Source: Pseudomonadota bacterium (GTDB taxonomy: Bacteria; Pseudomonadota; Gammaproteobacteria; Burkholderiales; Thiobacillaceae). From it: a stretch of 34,692 nt of DNA. Below the pieces are notes generated by a model. That model had not been told where the DNA came from. It made no database searches and saw only the letters and a list, made by a program, of their open reading frames with translations. Below are positions 1 to 7,573 of this stretch, in pieces (within the stretch, counting starts at the first letter, position 1; every line of letters begins with the position of its first letter). The position numbers and the translations under genes are program-made. The stretch spans positions 1 through 34,692 of the forward strand of contig JAUYFG010000138.1 of the NCBI GenBank assembly GCA_030690985.1, in the 5' to 3' direction.

Positions 1-160
1 GCTTCCGGTTGCTCTCCACCCCGCTTCGCAGCGACGCAGTTACCTTCAGCTTCGGGGTCATGGCTTGCCCCGACACGGACTTCCACCATGCTGTTTACGC
101 GCCTTCACGGGCGCACGATTCCCGCGTTCGCGGGAATGACGACCCCACAGGAGAAACCGC
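1..160. other. Left-edge non-coding region with hairpin
   Basis: I see no convincing gene here. A perfect hairpin (arms ATTCCCGCG/CGCGGGAAT, 118-137) lies just before the first gene and is a common type of proteobacterial intergenic repeat. The sequence AGGAG at about 150 is the ribosome binding site of the receiver gene that follows. The first hundred bases read open in frames on both strands, but without recognisable protein content. They may be the end of an element cut by the window edge. Confidence 0.5.
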
Positions 161-604
161 ATGAACCCCCGCAAACCCTTCGTCGTCCTCCTGGTGGAAG
201 ACGAGCCGGCCGACGCCCATCTGGTCAAGGTCGCGCTGCGCGAGAACCGCCTGCTGGTCGATCTGCATGTCACCTGCGATGGTGTCGAGGCGCTGCAATT
301 TTTACGCCGCCAGGAGCCATTCGCGGAAGTGCCGCGCCCCAACCTGATCCTGCTCGACCTCAACCTGCCGCGCATGGATGGCCGCGAGTTCCTCGCGGTC
401 GTCAAGAAAGATTCGGCCCTCGCCGACATTCCCGTGGTGGTGCTGACCACCTCCGATGTGGAACGCGACGTGGTGGCCTCCTACCAGTTGTGCGCCGCCG
501 GCTACATCACCAAGCCGGTGGACATGGAACAGTTCTCGTCCGCCATCCGCAGCCTGGGGAATTACTGGTTCGCCCTGGTGCGCCTGCCCGAGAGCGGGAT
601 ATGA
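161..604 (+). CDS. Single-domain response regulator (CheY/Rcp1-like receiver)
   Basis: This is a 147-residue stand-alone receiver domain with no output domain. The acidic pocket (VEDEPAD, about residues 12-18), the phospho-acceptor Asp66 in LILLDLNLPRMDG, the conserved Thr in VVVLTTSD and the Lys in YITKPVD are all present, so it should be phosphorylatable. The longer loop between strands resembles the Rcp1-type receivers that pair with phytochrome-like or hybrid histidine kinases (family knowledge). It starts at an ATG with AGGAG about 7 bases upstream. The next gene, 31 bp downstream on the same strand, is a receiver-GGDEF-EAL protein, so the two probably form one phosphorelay/c-di-GMP unit. 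The cognate kinase is not in the window and may lie to the left. Confidence 0.9.
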   Translation: MNPRKPFVVLLVEDEPADAHLVKVALRENRLLVDLHVTCDGVEALQFLRRQEPFAEVPRPNLILLDLNLPRMDGREFLAVVKKDSALADIPVVVLTTSDVERDVVASYQLCAAGYITKPVDMEQFSSAIRSLGNYWFALVRLPESGI

Positions 605-635
605 CACGCAGCAGCTACGAGGCTGAGAGGGCGCT

Positions 636-2351
636 ATGACACAACCTCTGCGCATCCTGTTGATCGAAGACGATCCCGGCGATGCCGGCCTGATCGCGGC
701 CATGCTGCGCCCGACCCGTTTCGGCGGCCTGGCGCCACGGCTAACGGTGGCTTCCTCGATCAAGGAAGCGCGGAACAGCGTCGCGGAAGCCGTGCCGGAC
801 CTGGTCCTGCTCGATCTCGCCCTGCCCGACTGTGCCGGCCTGGCCACGGTCACGGCCGTGCATGGCCTGGCGCCGGAAACCCCCATCGTCGTGCTCTCCG
901 GCCACCGTGATGCCGAATTCGAAGCCGAAGTCCTGGAAGCCGGCGCCCAGGATTATCTGATCAAGGGTGAGTTCGACGCCGAACAGATCAGCCGCGCGAT
1001 CCGCCATGCCCGCACCCGCGCCCGCCTGGAAGCACACCTGAAATTGCAGGAAGAAAAAATCCGTCAGCTCGCGTTTTATGACGCGCTCACCCAGCTACCC
1101 AATCGCCGTCTGCTGCTGGACCGCCTGCAACAAGCCCTGGCCGCCAGCGGGCGCAACCATCGCGCCGGCGCGCTGCTGTTCATCGACCTGGACGACTTCA
1201 AGGGCCTCAACGACACCCTCGGCCATGATGTCGGCGATCTGTTGCTGATCCAGGTGGCGCAACGTCTGGTGGAATGCGTGCGCGAGGGCGATACCGTTTC
1301 CCGCCTGGGTGGCGACGAGTTCGTGGTGATGCTGGAAGACCTCAGCGGCAGTCTGGAGGAGGCCGTGCTTCAGGCCGAAGCGGTCGGCGAAAAGATCATC
1401 GCCGCGCTCAATCGTCCCTATGACCTGAACGGCAATGAACAACGCAGCACCCCCAGCATCGGCATCACCCTGTTCGATACCGCCCACGACAGCATCGACG
1501 ATCTGCTGAAACGCGCCGATCTGGCCATGTACCAGGCCAAGGAAGCCGGTCGCAACACCCTGCGCTTCTTCGACCACACCATGCAGGCGCGGGTCGAGGC
1601 GCGCGCCGTGCTGGACGCGGAACTACGCCGCGGCATGCGTGCCGGCCAGTTCCTGCTGCACTACCAGCCGCAAGTCGATGGGTGCGGCCGGGTAACGGGC
1701 GCGGAAGCGCTGCTGCGCTGGAACCACCCGCAACGGGGCCTGGTCGCGCCCGGTGAATTCATCGCCCTGACCGAAGAGTCCGGCCTCATCGTCAGCCTCG
1801 GACATTGGGCGCTGGTGGAAGCCTGCCGGCAACTGAGTATCTGGGGGAAAAGCCCCAGCCAGGCCCAGTTGACCCTGGCCGTGAACGTCAGCGCCCGCCA
1901 GTTCCGCCACCCTGACTTCGTCGACCAGGTGCTGGCCGTGATCGACCACACCGGCGCCAATCCGTGGCGCTTGAAACTGGAACTCACGGAGAGCCTGCTG
2001 CTGGACAACGTGGAAGCCACGGCGGACAAAATGGCTACCCTGAAAACCCACGGCATCGGCTTCGCGCTCGACGACTTCGGCACCGGCTATTCCTCGCTGA
2101 CCTATCTGAAGCGGCTGCCACTGGATCAACTCAAGATCGACCGCTCCTTCGTCCAGGATGTGCTCAGCAAACCCAACGACGCCGCCATCGCCTGCGCCAT
2201 CATCGCCCTCGGCGCGAGCCTGGGCCTGCCGGTCATCGCCGAAGGCGTGGAAACCCCGCTGCAACGCGATTTCCTGGCCAGCCACGGCTGCGTCAACTTC
2301 CAGGGCTATCTGTTCGGCAGACCCATGCCGATTGAGGAATTTCCGGGTTGA
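636..2351 (+). CDS. Receiver-GGDEF-EAL c-di-GMP signalling protein
   Basis: This 571-residue cytoplasmic protein has three domains. The first is an N-terminal receiver (about 1-125; pocket EDDPGD, phospho-Asp60 in LVLLDLALPD). The second is a GGDEF diguanylate cyclase (about 145-310; intact GGDEF, with an RxxD inhibitory site REGD five residues before it). The third is an EAL phosphodiesterase (about 325-570; EALLRW, DDFGTGYSSL and LKIDRSFV retained). Both catalytic signatures look intact, so it may make and degrade c-di-GMP, with the balance set by phosphorylation; this is inferred. A short linker helix with LQEEKIRQLAFYD joins receiver to GGDEF. It is probably co-transcribed with the receiver gene upstream. 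Its stop codon lies inside a 17-bp sequence that recurs 107 bp downstream (see findings). A PilZ effector is encoded further right. Confidence 0.95.
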   Translation: MTQPLRILLIEDDPGDAGLIAAMLRPTRFGGLAPRLTVASSIKEARNSVAEAVPDLVLLDLALPDCAGLATVTAVHGLAPETPIVVLSGHRDAEFEAEVLEAGAQDYLIKGEFDAEQISRAIRHARTRARLEAHLKLQEEKIRQLAFYDALTQLPNRRLLLDRLQQALAASGRNHRAGALLFIDLDDFKGLNDTLGHDVGDLLLIQVAQRLVECVREGDTVSRLGGDEFVVMLEDLSGSLEEAVLQAEAVGEKIIAALNRPYDLNGNEQRSTPSIGITLFDTAHDSIDDLLKRADLAMYQAKEAGRNTLRFFDHTMQARVEARAVLDAELRRGMRAGQFLLHYQPQVDGCGRVTGAEALLRWNHPQRGLVAPGEFIALTEESGLIVSLGHWALVEACRQLSIWGKSPSQAQLTLAVNVSARQFRHPDFVDQVLAVIDHTGANPWRLKLELTESLLLDNVEATADKMATLKTHGIGFALDDFGTGYSSLTYLKRLPLDQLKIDRSFVQDVLSKPNDAAIACAIIALGASLGLPVIAEGVETPLQRDFLASHGCVNFQGYLFGRPMPIEEFPG

Positions 2352-2459
2352 TTGCGTGGGGGACGCCGCGCGCACCCTCGCGGCGGTTCGTTGGGCACGC
2401 TTCGCTTTGCCCAACCTACGGCGCTACGAATCACATAGAGCCGGAATTTCCGGGTTGAT
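2336..2459. repeat. 17-bp direct repeat flanking an insert at a stop codon
   Basis: The sequence GGAATTTCCGGGTTGAT occurs at 2336-2352, where it contains the TGA stop of the GGDEF-EAL gene, and again at 2443-2459. The 90 bp between the two copies contain the half repeat element. This arrangement suggests a duplication made when the repeat arrived. Slipped recombination is an alternative. Confidence 0.6.
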
Positions 2460-2498
2460 CCCTATCTGGGGGTTGCCTGTGGCAACCGGATAAGCACG
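2376..2498. repeat. Fragment of the GTAGGTTGGGC repeat plus MITE-like end
   Basis: This lies in the short convergent gap between the GGDEF-EAL gene and dctM. It holds only the right half of the repeat seen at 4480, 7410 and 18225 (GGTTCGTTGGGCACGCTTCG through CCTACG). It ends with AACCGGATAAGCACG (2484-2498), which differs by one base from the right terminal repeat of the element at 7344-7525. The end lies two bases from the dctM stop codon. I read it as a degraded or truncated copy of that composite element. Confidence 0.6.
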
Positions 2499-2500
2499 CC

Positions 2501-3832
2501 TCAATCAAAGGCCTGCACCGGCGAGATGGCCGCCGCCGGGTTGGGCGGGTACAGCACATCCACCAGGAACAACGAAATCTCCGGCACGTAGGTAATCAGG
2601 GCCAGGTAAACCAGCATGACGCCGACGAACGGCAGGGCGGCTTTGGAGACCTCGGTCAGCCCCATTTTCGAGAGGTGGCTGGCGACATAGAGGTTGAGCC
2701 CTACCGGCGGCGTGATCATGCCGATCTCCATGTTCACGGTCATGATGATGCCCAGGTGGATGGGGTCGATGCCCAGCACCTTGGCAATGGGCAGGAACAG
2801 GGGTGCGAGGATCAGGATGATGGAACTGGGCTCCATGAACTGCCCGGCGAGCAGCAGCACGACATTGACGAACAACAGGAACTGCCAGGCTTGCAGGTTC
2901 TGCTCGATGACCCAGGCGGCCACGGACTGCGGGATCTGTTCCGAGGTGAGCAGGAAGTTGAACAGGATGGCGTTGGTGATGATGTACAGCAGCATGGACG
3001 AGGTGTTGGCGGCGTGCAGCAGCACCCGGCCGATGTCGCGGAAGGCCAGGCTGCGGTAGATGAAGGTGGCGCAGATGAAGGCGTATACGGCGGAGACCGC
3101 CGCTGCTTCGGTGGGCGTGAACACGCCGCCGTAGATGCCGCCCATGACGATGACCACCAGCATCAGGCCCCAGAAAGCGTCGAGGAAAGATTTCACGACT
3201 TCCTTGAAACTGGCGCGCGGGAGGGTGGGGAAGTTGTGCTTCTTCGCGTAGATGAAGGTCACGCCCATCAGCACCAGGGCCAGCAGGATGCCCGGGACGA
3301 TGCCGGCGACGAACAGCTTGCCGGCCGATTCCGAGGTGGCCACCGCGTACACGATCATGACGATGGACGGCGGAATCAGGATGCCTAAGCTGCCGGAACA
3401 GGCGATCAGGCCGGTGGAGAATTTTTTCGGATAGCCCTGCTGGATCATCGCGGGGAGCATCAGCGAGCCGATGGCCATGACGGTCGCCGGGCTGGAGCCG
3501 GACAGGGTGGCGAAGAAGGCGCAGGCCACCACGGAGGCCATCGCCAGGCCGCCGGGCATCCAGCCCACCAGGGTGACGGCGAAAGCGATGATGCGTTTGG
3601 CGACGCCGCCGTCGGTGAGGAAGGTGCCGGCCAGGATGAAGAACGGCACGGCCATGATGGCGAAGCTCTCCAGGCCGGTGAACAGGCGCTGCGAGATGAT
3701 GTTCACCGTGGTCATGTCGAATGACGAGAAAAACACCAGGAAGGTCATCACCGTCATCCCCAGGGCGATGGAGATGGGCGTTCCGGTGATGAGCATCAGG
3801 GTGAGGATGCTCATGATGAGGGCGGCGGTCAT
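2501..3832 (-). CDS. dctM: TRAP transporter large permease (DctM family)
   Basis: This 443-residue inner-membrane protein has about a dozen hydrophobic segments and the family's usual length of 425-445. Typical DctM stretches are visible, including LTDGGVAKRIIAF, GSSPATVMAIGSLMLP, GILIPPSI and GMITPPVGLNLYVA. It is the sodium-coupled transport subunit of a tripartite ATP-independent periplasmic transporter (family knowledge). Its start overlaps the dctQ stop by 4 bp (ATGA), showing translational coupling. The substrate cannot be read from sequence; C4-dicarboxylates or other organic acids are likely. It converges with the GGDEF-EAL gene across about 150 bp of repeat-derived DNA. Confidence 0.95.
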   Translation of the reverse strand: MTAALIMSILTLMLITGTPISIALGMTVMTFLVFFSSFDMTTVNIISQRLFTGLESFAIMAVPFFILAGTFLTDGGVAKRIIAFAVTLVGWMPGGLAMASVVACAFFATLSGSSPATVMAIGSLMLPAMIQQGYPKKFSTGLIACSGSLGILIPPSIVMIVYAVATSESAGKLFVAGIVPGILLALVLMGVTFIYAKKHNFPTLPRASFKEVVKSFLDAFWGLMLVVIVMGGIYGGVFTPTEAAAVSAVYAFICATFIYRSLAFRDIGRVLLHAANTSSMLLYIITNAILFNFLLTSEQIPQSVAAWVIEQNLQAWQFLLFVNVVLLLAGQFMEPSSIILILAPLFLPIAKVLGIDPIHLGIIMTVNMEIGMITPPVGLNLYVASHLSKMGLTEVSKAALPFVGVMLVYLALITYVPEISLFLVDVLYPPNPAAAISPVQAFD

Positions 3833-4356
3833 TTCGCAAGCTCCTTCAGGGCGCCCTCGCGCAGCTCGGCGGTCGGGCCAGCCGACGTGGTTTCACCGCT
3901 GCGCAGGAATTTCAGCAAAGACTGGATGAAGCGGAAACACATCAGGCCGGAACCGAAGGGAATCGCCAGATAGATGATCCACATCGGCCATTCCAGATCG
4001 GGCGAGACCTGCCCGGTGCCGTGAATGAAGATGACCCAGCGGGCGCCGAAGAAGGCGATAACCCCGGTGAAGGTGATGCCCAGAATGATGCCGGTAATGA
4101 CCAAAAAACGCCGCTTCGCGCCCTCCAGCTTGTTCACCACATAGTCCACTCCGACGTGGATGCCGGTGCGCACGCCATACGCGGCGCCGAACTTGGCCAT
4201 CCAGATGAACAGGTAAATGGTGAGTTCCGTGGCCCAGGTGAAACCCGTTCCCATGAGATAGCGCATCACCACGGAAACAAAGGTAACCAGGGTGGCGGTG
4301 GCCATGAAGGAGAGGATCAGCCACTCCTCCAGTCGGTCCAGGATGCGGTGGAACAT
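3829..4356 (-). CDS. dctQ: TRAP transporter small permease (DctQ family)
   Basis: This 175-residue membrane protein has four predicted transmembrane segments and the DctQ layout. The signature region is ELTIYLFIWMAKFGAAYGVRTGIHVGVDYVV. I chose the start MFHRILDRLEEW (ATG at 4356), which follows an AAGGGAAG ribosome binding site. The longer ORF to 4416 runs into a hairpin repeat and is not credible. The protein ends in a charged 20-residue tail. Its stop overlaps the dctM start by 4 bp. The 216 bp separating it from dctP hold two hairpin repeats, which may lower or separate permease expression from that of the binding protein. Confidence 0.92.
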   Translation of the reverse strand: MFHRILDRLEEWLILSFMATATLVTFVSVVMRYLMGTGFTWATELTIYLFIWMAKFGAAYGVRTGIHVGVDYVVNKLEGAKRRFLVITGIILGITFTGVIAFFGARWVIFIHGTGQVSPDLEWPMWIIYLAIPFGSGLMCFRFIQSLLKFLRSGETTSAGPTAELREGALKELAK

Positions 4357-4379
4357 GGAACTTCCCTTTTCGCTACCGC

Positions 4380-4456
4380 GTAGGAGCGAGCTTGCTCGCG
4401 AATGCAACGGTGGCACTCCGGCCTAGCGTTGCTATCGCGAGCAAGCTCGCTCCTAC
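4380..4456. repeat. GTAG hairpin repeat (family GTAGGAGCGAGCTTGC)
   Basis: The arms GTAGGAGCGAGCTTGCTCGCGA and its reverse complement (ending CTCGCTCCTAC) enclose about 30 bp. The repeat lies between dctP and dctQ. A related, more C-rich version is at 22321-22432. The GTAG start and CTAC end match the form of REP hairpins that RAYT transposases recognise (family knowledge). In the transcript it would form a strong stem and could attenuate read-through from dctP into dctQM. Confidence 0.75.
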
Positions 4457-4479
4457 GGTGTGGTTGGTTTTCCAGTGAC

Positions 4480-4548
4480 GTAGGTTGGGCAAAGCGAAGC
4501 GTGCCCAACATCGCGGCGGTTCGTTGGGCTTCGCTTTGCCCAACCTAC
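4480..4548. repeat. GTAGGTTGGGC inverted repeat, copy 2
   Basis: This is a near-perfect inverted repeat. The left arm is GTAGGTTGGGCAAAGCGAAG and the right arm ends CTTCGCTTTGCCCAACCTAC, with a loop containing ATCGCGGCGGTTCG. The right arm has lost four bases (ACGC) relative to the other copies at 7410 and 18225. It sits directly upstream of the previous hairpin in the dctP-dctQ gap. Confidence 0.8.
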
Positions 4549-4572
4549 GGCGCTATTTGATGCTACGGCAAC

Positions 4573-5670
4573 TTATTTCTTCTCCTTGTCCGCCTTCACC
4601 GGGCCGGGCTTGTCTTTCCTGGCGGGGGCGGCAGCCTGGGTGGTTTTTTCCTGTTCCACCTCGGCGGCGGTTCGATAAGCGGCCTGAATCAGGTCGCGGC
4701 CGATCTTCTCCTCGAACTCCTTGTGCACCGGCAGCAGCGCCTGTTGCCAGACCACGCGATCCTTGTAGGGCAGCACATAGACCTGGGTGGTGCCGGCCGC
4801 CTTCACCTTGGCCAGTGCCTCGTCGTTTTCTTCCTGGGCGATCTTGCGCTCGAACACCGTGGTGTCTTTCATGGCCTTGTCCAGCGTGCCGCGCAGGTCG
4901 GCCGGCAGCTCGTCCCAGAACTTCTTGTTGACGATCACCGCGTAGCCCAGATAGCCGTGGTCGGAAATCGTCAGATACTTCTGCACCTCATGCATTTTCT
5001 GGGTGTAAAGGTTGGACATCGGGTTCTCGGTGCCATCCACCACGCCCTGTTGCAGCGCCGAATACACCTCGGAAAAGGCCATGACCTGCGGGTTGGCGCC
5101 CAGTGCTTTCATCTGCGCTTCCAGCACCTTGGACGACTGGATGCGCATCTTCAGCCCTTTGAAATTCTCCAGTGTGTGCAGCGGCTTGTTTGCGCTCATC
5201 TGCTTGAAGCCGTTGTCCCAGAACGCGAGGCCGGTGATGCCCTTGGCATCGAGCAGATTGAACAGTTTCTTGCCGATGTCGCCGTCCATCACCCGGTAGA
5301 GGGACTCCTTGTTGGGGAAGATGTAGGGCAGATCGAACAGCTCGAAGGAGCGCACACCGAGCGGCCCGAATTTCGCCAACGAGGGTGCCAGCATCTGCAC
5401 CGCGCCGATCTGGAGGGCTTCCATTTCCTCGCGATCCTTGTACAGCTGGCTGTTCGGGTAGACCTCGACCTTGACGCGGCCATGGCTGGCGGATTCCGCA
5501 AGCTTCTTGAAGTAGTCCGCGGCGCGTCCCTTCGGGGTGTCGGGCGCGACCACGTGGGAAAACTTGATGATGAGGGGATCGGCGGCTTGCGCGGCGGGTG
5601 TGGCCAATGCGGTGGCCAATGCGGTGGCAAGCGCAAAAGCAAGTGCCGACGACACGACTGAGAGCTTCAT
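4573..5670 (-). CDS. dctP: TRAP transporter periplasmic substrate-binding protein (DctP family)
   Basis: This 365-residue binding protein captures the substrate in the periplasm and hands it to DctQM. A signal peptide (MKLSVVSSALAFALATALAT...AQA, cut near ADPLI) is followed by the DctP fold. Visible family stretches are FSHVVAPDTPKGRAADYF, VEVYPNSQLYKDREEMEALQ, GAVQM, LKMRIQSSKVLEAQ and ALGANPQVMAFSEVYSALQQGVVDGTENP. The start at 5670 has AGGAG spaced correctly; the ORF-track start at 5808 adds no plausible sequence. The signal peptide contains an exact 12-base tandem duplication (GTGGCCAATGCG twice, about 5600-5623). The C-terminus carries an unusual Lys/Pro/Ala-rich tail (ARKDKPGPVKADKEKK). 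It is the first gene of the dctPQM operon. Confidence 0.95.
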   Translation of the reverse strand: MKLSVVSSALAFALATALATALATPAAQAADPLIIKFSHVVAPDTPKGRAADYFKKLAESASHGRVKVEVYPNSQLYKDREEMEALQIGAVQMLAPSLAKFGPLGVRSFELFDLPYIFPNKESLYRVMDGDIGKKLFNLLDAKGITGLAFWDNGFKQMSANKPLHTLENFKGLKMRIQSSKVLEAQMKALGANPQVMAFSEVYSALQQGVVDGTENPMSNLYTQKMHEVQKYLTISDHGYLGYAVIVNKKFWDELPADLRGTLDKAMKDTTVFERKIAQEENDEALAKVKAAGTTQVYVLPYKDRVVWQQALLPVHKEFEEKIGRDLIQAAYRTAAEVEQEKTTQAAAPARKDKPGPVKADKEKK

Positions 5671-5864
5671 GACAACTCCTTTTTGTTCGATAAAAACCGC
5701 AGCCATGGTAGGCCTGGGGCCTGACTCGGACAAGCCGCTTTCCGGGTGATTTCGCGGGATCGACGGCCGCTCTGCGAGGCGGGCCGTCACCAGGATTGCC
5801 TGCCGCAAGACAGGCCATTCATCCCAAATTGTCCATTAGCCGGGGTGATGCCGGAGGCCCATAT

Positions 5865-5934
5865 GTAGCGCAGGCGTCTCGCCTGCTTCGTGGGCCTGAT
5901 CAGCAGGGCAAAGCAGGCGAGACGCCTGCGCTAC
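5865..5934. repeat. GTAGCGCAGGCGTCTCGCC inverted repeat
   Basis: The arms GTAGCGCAGGCGTCTCGCCTGC and its reverse complement flank a 26-bp loop, in the 282-bp gap between odhB (stop) and dctP (start). The preceding bases ATTGTCCATTAGCCGG (5828-5843) recur before the related copy at 28013, so the repeated unit is larger than the hairpin. It may act as a terminator for the E2 gene. No clear dctP promoter could be picked out. Confidence 0.8.
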
Positions 5935-5952
5935 ATGTTTACCTCGGTTCAC

Positions 5953-7188
5953 TCACAACTCCAGCAGCAAACGCGCCGGGTCTTCCAGCGCGTCTTTCAC
6001 CGCGCGCAGGAAACTCACCGCTTCACGGCCGTCGACGAGGCGGTGGTCATACGAAAGCGCCACGTACATCATCGGGCGGATGACCACCTGGCCGTTTTCG
6101 GCGATGGGGCGATCCTGAATCTTGTGCAGGCCGAGGACGCCGGATTGCGGTGGGTTGAGGATGGGGGTGGAGAGCAGGGAGCCGAACACGCCGCCGTTGG
6201 AGATGGTGAAGGTGCCACCTTCCATTTCATCCAGGGTGAGTTCCAGGCTGTTGGCGCGGCGGCCGAAATCGGCGATCTGTTTTTCCACGGCCGAGAACGA
6301 CATGCGGTCGGCGTCGCGCAGGATGGGCACCACCAGGCCGCGTTCCGAACTGACCGCGACCCCGATGTCGAAATAGTCGTGGTAGACGATATCGCGCCCG
6401 TCCACGCTGGCATTGACCAGAGGGTAGGCCTTGAGCGCTTGGCACACCGCCTTGGTGAAGAACGACATGAAGCCCAGCTTGACCCCGTGTTCCTTCTGGA
6501 AGCGCTCCTGGTAACGGGCACGCAAGTCCATCACCGGCTGCATGTTGATCTCGTTGAAGGTGGTCAATATGGCGGCCGTGTTCTGCGCCTCCTTCATGCG
6601 TTCGGCGATGCGCTGGCGCAGGCGGCTCATCTGCACATGGCGATCGCCGCGTTCGAGCGAGTCGGGACAGGTCGGGCACGGCGGGCATTTTCCAGCGCTG
6701 GCGGCGGCGGCCGCGAGCATCGCCGGAGCGGGCGCGCTGGCTGGTGCCGGCGGCGGCTCCTCCGCGTCATGGCGGCTGAGTTCGCGGCGCTGCGAGGGGG
6801 GCAGCACAGCAGCCGGTTTTTCCGGAACGGGCTGCGGGACTTCCATCGTTGCTCCCGGATTCTGCTGCGCGGCCCCCGCAAGGGGGACGCCGGATTCGTA
6901 AGCGCTGCGCGCCAACGACTCCGCAGCATCCGGGCTACGCGAGGCGCTGGCTTCCGTGTCGATCAGCGCCAGGACTTCACCCGATTTCACCTCGCCGCCG
7001 ACCGGCACACGGATTTCCACCAGCACACCGTCCGCCGGCGCGGCCACTTCCAGGATCACCTTGTCGGTTTCCAGTTCGGTCAGGGTTTCATCGCGCCGCA
7101 CCCGCTCGCCGGCCTGCTTGCGCCAGACAAGAATGGAGCCGCTCTGCACGGATTCGGACAATTCAGGCGTTTTCAGTTCGATCAGCAT
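5953..7188 (-). CDS. odhB: 2-oxoacid dehydrogenase E2, dihydrolipoamide succinyltransferase-like
   Basis: This 411-residue E2 would transfer an acyl group from lipoate to CoA (succinyl in the OdhB branch). The lipoyl domain (about 1-78) has the attachment Lys43 in ELETDKV. The catalytic domain (about 180-411) carries [30 protein letters not shown] and the active-site motif [14 protein letters not shown]. It closely resembles betaproteobacterial OdhB. There are three oddities. First, no E1 (odhA) or E3 (lpd) gene adjoins it, and the upstream neighbour runs the other way. Second, I find no peripheral-subunit-binding domain with its usual GTG..GR...DV signature, only an Ala/Pro-rich linker with a CPPCPTC cluster. 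Third, residues about 84-113 are encoded by a genomic repeat. The core is intact, so the gene may work, but E3 docking is doubtful. Confidence 0.88.
   Translation of the reverse strand: MLIELKTPELSESVQSGSILVWRKQAGERVRRDETLTELETDKVILEVAAPADGVLVEIRVPVGGEVKSGEVLALIDTEASASRSPDAAESLARSAYESGVPLAGAAQQNPGATMEVPQPVPEKPAAVLPPSQRRELSRHDAEEPPPAPASAPAPAMLAAAAASAGKCPPCPTCPDSLERGDRHVQMSRLRQRIAERMKEAQNTAAILTTFNEINMQPVMDLRARYQERFQKEHGVKLGFMSFFTKAVCQALKAYPLVNASVDGRDIVYHDYFDIGVAVSSERGLVVPILRDADRMSFSAVEKQIADFGRRANSLELTLDEMEGGTFTISNGGVFGSLLSTPILNPPQSGVLGLHKIQDRPIAENGQVVIRPMMYVALSYDHRLVDGREAVSFLRAVKDALEDPARLLLEL
6851..6938. repeat. REP-like element inside the E2 coding sequence
   Basis: The minus strand begins GTAGCCCGGATGCTGCG, and the matching arm CGCAGCAGAATCCGGG closes the hairpin. 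The core CCGCAAGGGGGACGCCGGAT recurs almost unchanged at about 22359 and, more diverged, at about 15664, both non-coding. Here it is translated in frame as the E2 linker segment [20 protein letters not shown]. The similarity is by eye over roughly 55 bp. Confidence 0.75.
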
Positions 7189-7260
7189 GGGGGCACCCGG
7201 AAAAGGTTGATGCGCGGGGATTATAGGAAGTCAGGCCGCGTTTTGTGCGCTGCGATATAA

Positions 7261-7296
7261 GTGAAATACGCAGTGAAATGCGGAATGAAATACGGA
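7261..7296. repeat. Three imperfect 12-bp direct repeats
   Basis: The units GTGAAATACGCA, GTGAAATGCGGA and ATGAAATACGGA lie head to tail between divergent genes. Phased direct repeats near a promoter can be regulator sites. Simple slippage duplication is equally possible. Confidence 0.55.
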
Positions 7297-7343
7297 ATGC
7301 GCGGGGCCTTCTTGCCAAGCCAAATAGCGTTCATAGAATGAGA

Positions 7344-7525
7344 CGTGCTTATCGGGTTGTCACACACACCCACCCGATGTAGAGGCTCGTGATTTCGTGG
7401 CATGGGCTTGTAGGTTGGGCAAAGCTGCGCGTGCCCAACGAACCGCCGCGATGTTGGGCACGCTTCGCTTTGCCCAACCTACGTCACTACCGGTAGTGGG
7501 TGTGTGGGTTAACCCGATAAGCACG
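7344..7525. mobile_element. MITE-like element with terminal inverted repeats and target duplication
   Basis: The 182-bp unit is bounded by a perfect 15-bp inverted repeat: CGTGCTTATCGGGTT at the left and AACCCGATAAGCACG at the right. After five mismatched bases the match resumes for nine more (ACACACCCA). The flanks carry GAATGAGA directly repeated at 7336-7343 and 7526-7533, an apparent 8-bp target-site duplication. It encodes no transposase. A GTAGGTTGGGC hairpin (7410-7482) is nested inside. Partial relatives occur at 18182 (left end) and 2484 (right end). Confidence 0.8.
7410..7482. repeat. GTAGGTTGGGC inverted repeat, copy 3
   Basis: The inverted repeat runs from GTAGGTTGGGCAAAGC to GCTTTGCCCAACCTAC. 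Its loop (CGAACCGCCGCGAT) is in the opposite orientation to that of copies 2 and 4. It lies within the MITE-like element. Confidence 0.8.
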
Positions 7526-7573
7526 GAATGAGACAAGCATGTCCCGAATAACACGCTCCGCCTGGAGATCATC

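Larger units (their letters stand above)
7189..7573. other. Divergent intergenic region odhB / giant secreted gene
   Basis: This 385-bp gap has no gene. It holds three imperfect 12-bp direct repeats (7261-7296) and the composite MITE-like element at 7344-7525. The bases CTGGAGATCATC before ATG 7574 provide a good ribosome binding site for the giant gene. Promoters for both divergent genes must lie here unless transcription comes from further away. I could not assign convincing -35/-10 pairs. Confidence 0.6.

Noticed and set aside
4357-4416. Upstream extension of dctQ
   Set aside because: The extension is encoded by a hairpin repeat, and a good ribosome binding site lies before the internal ATG at 4356.
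5890-7260. 456-residue plus-strand ORF opposite odhB
   Set aside because: It is antisense of conserved E2 domains, and its His/Arg/Gly-rich composition is typical of a shadow.
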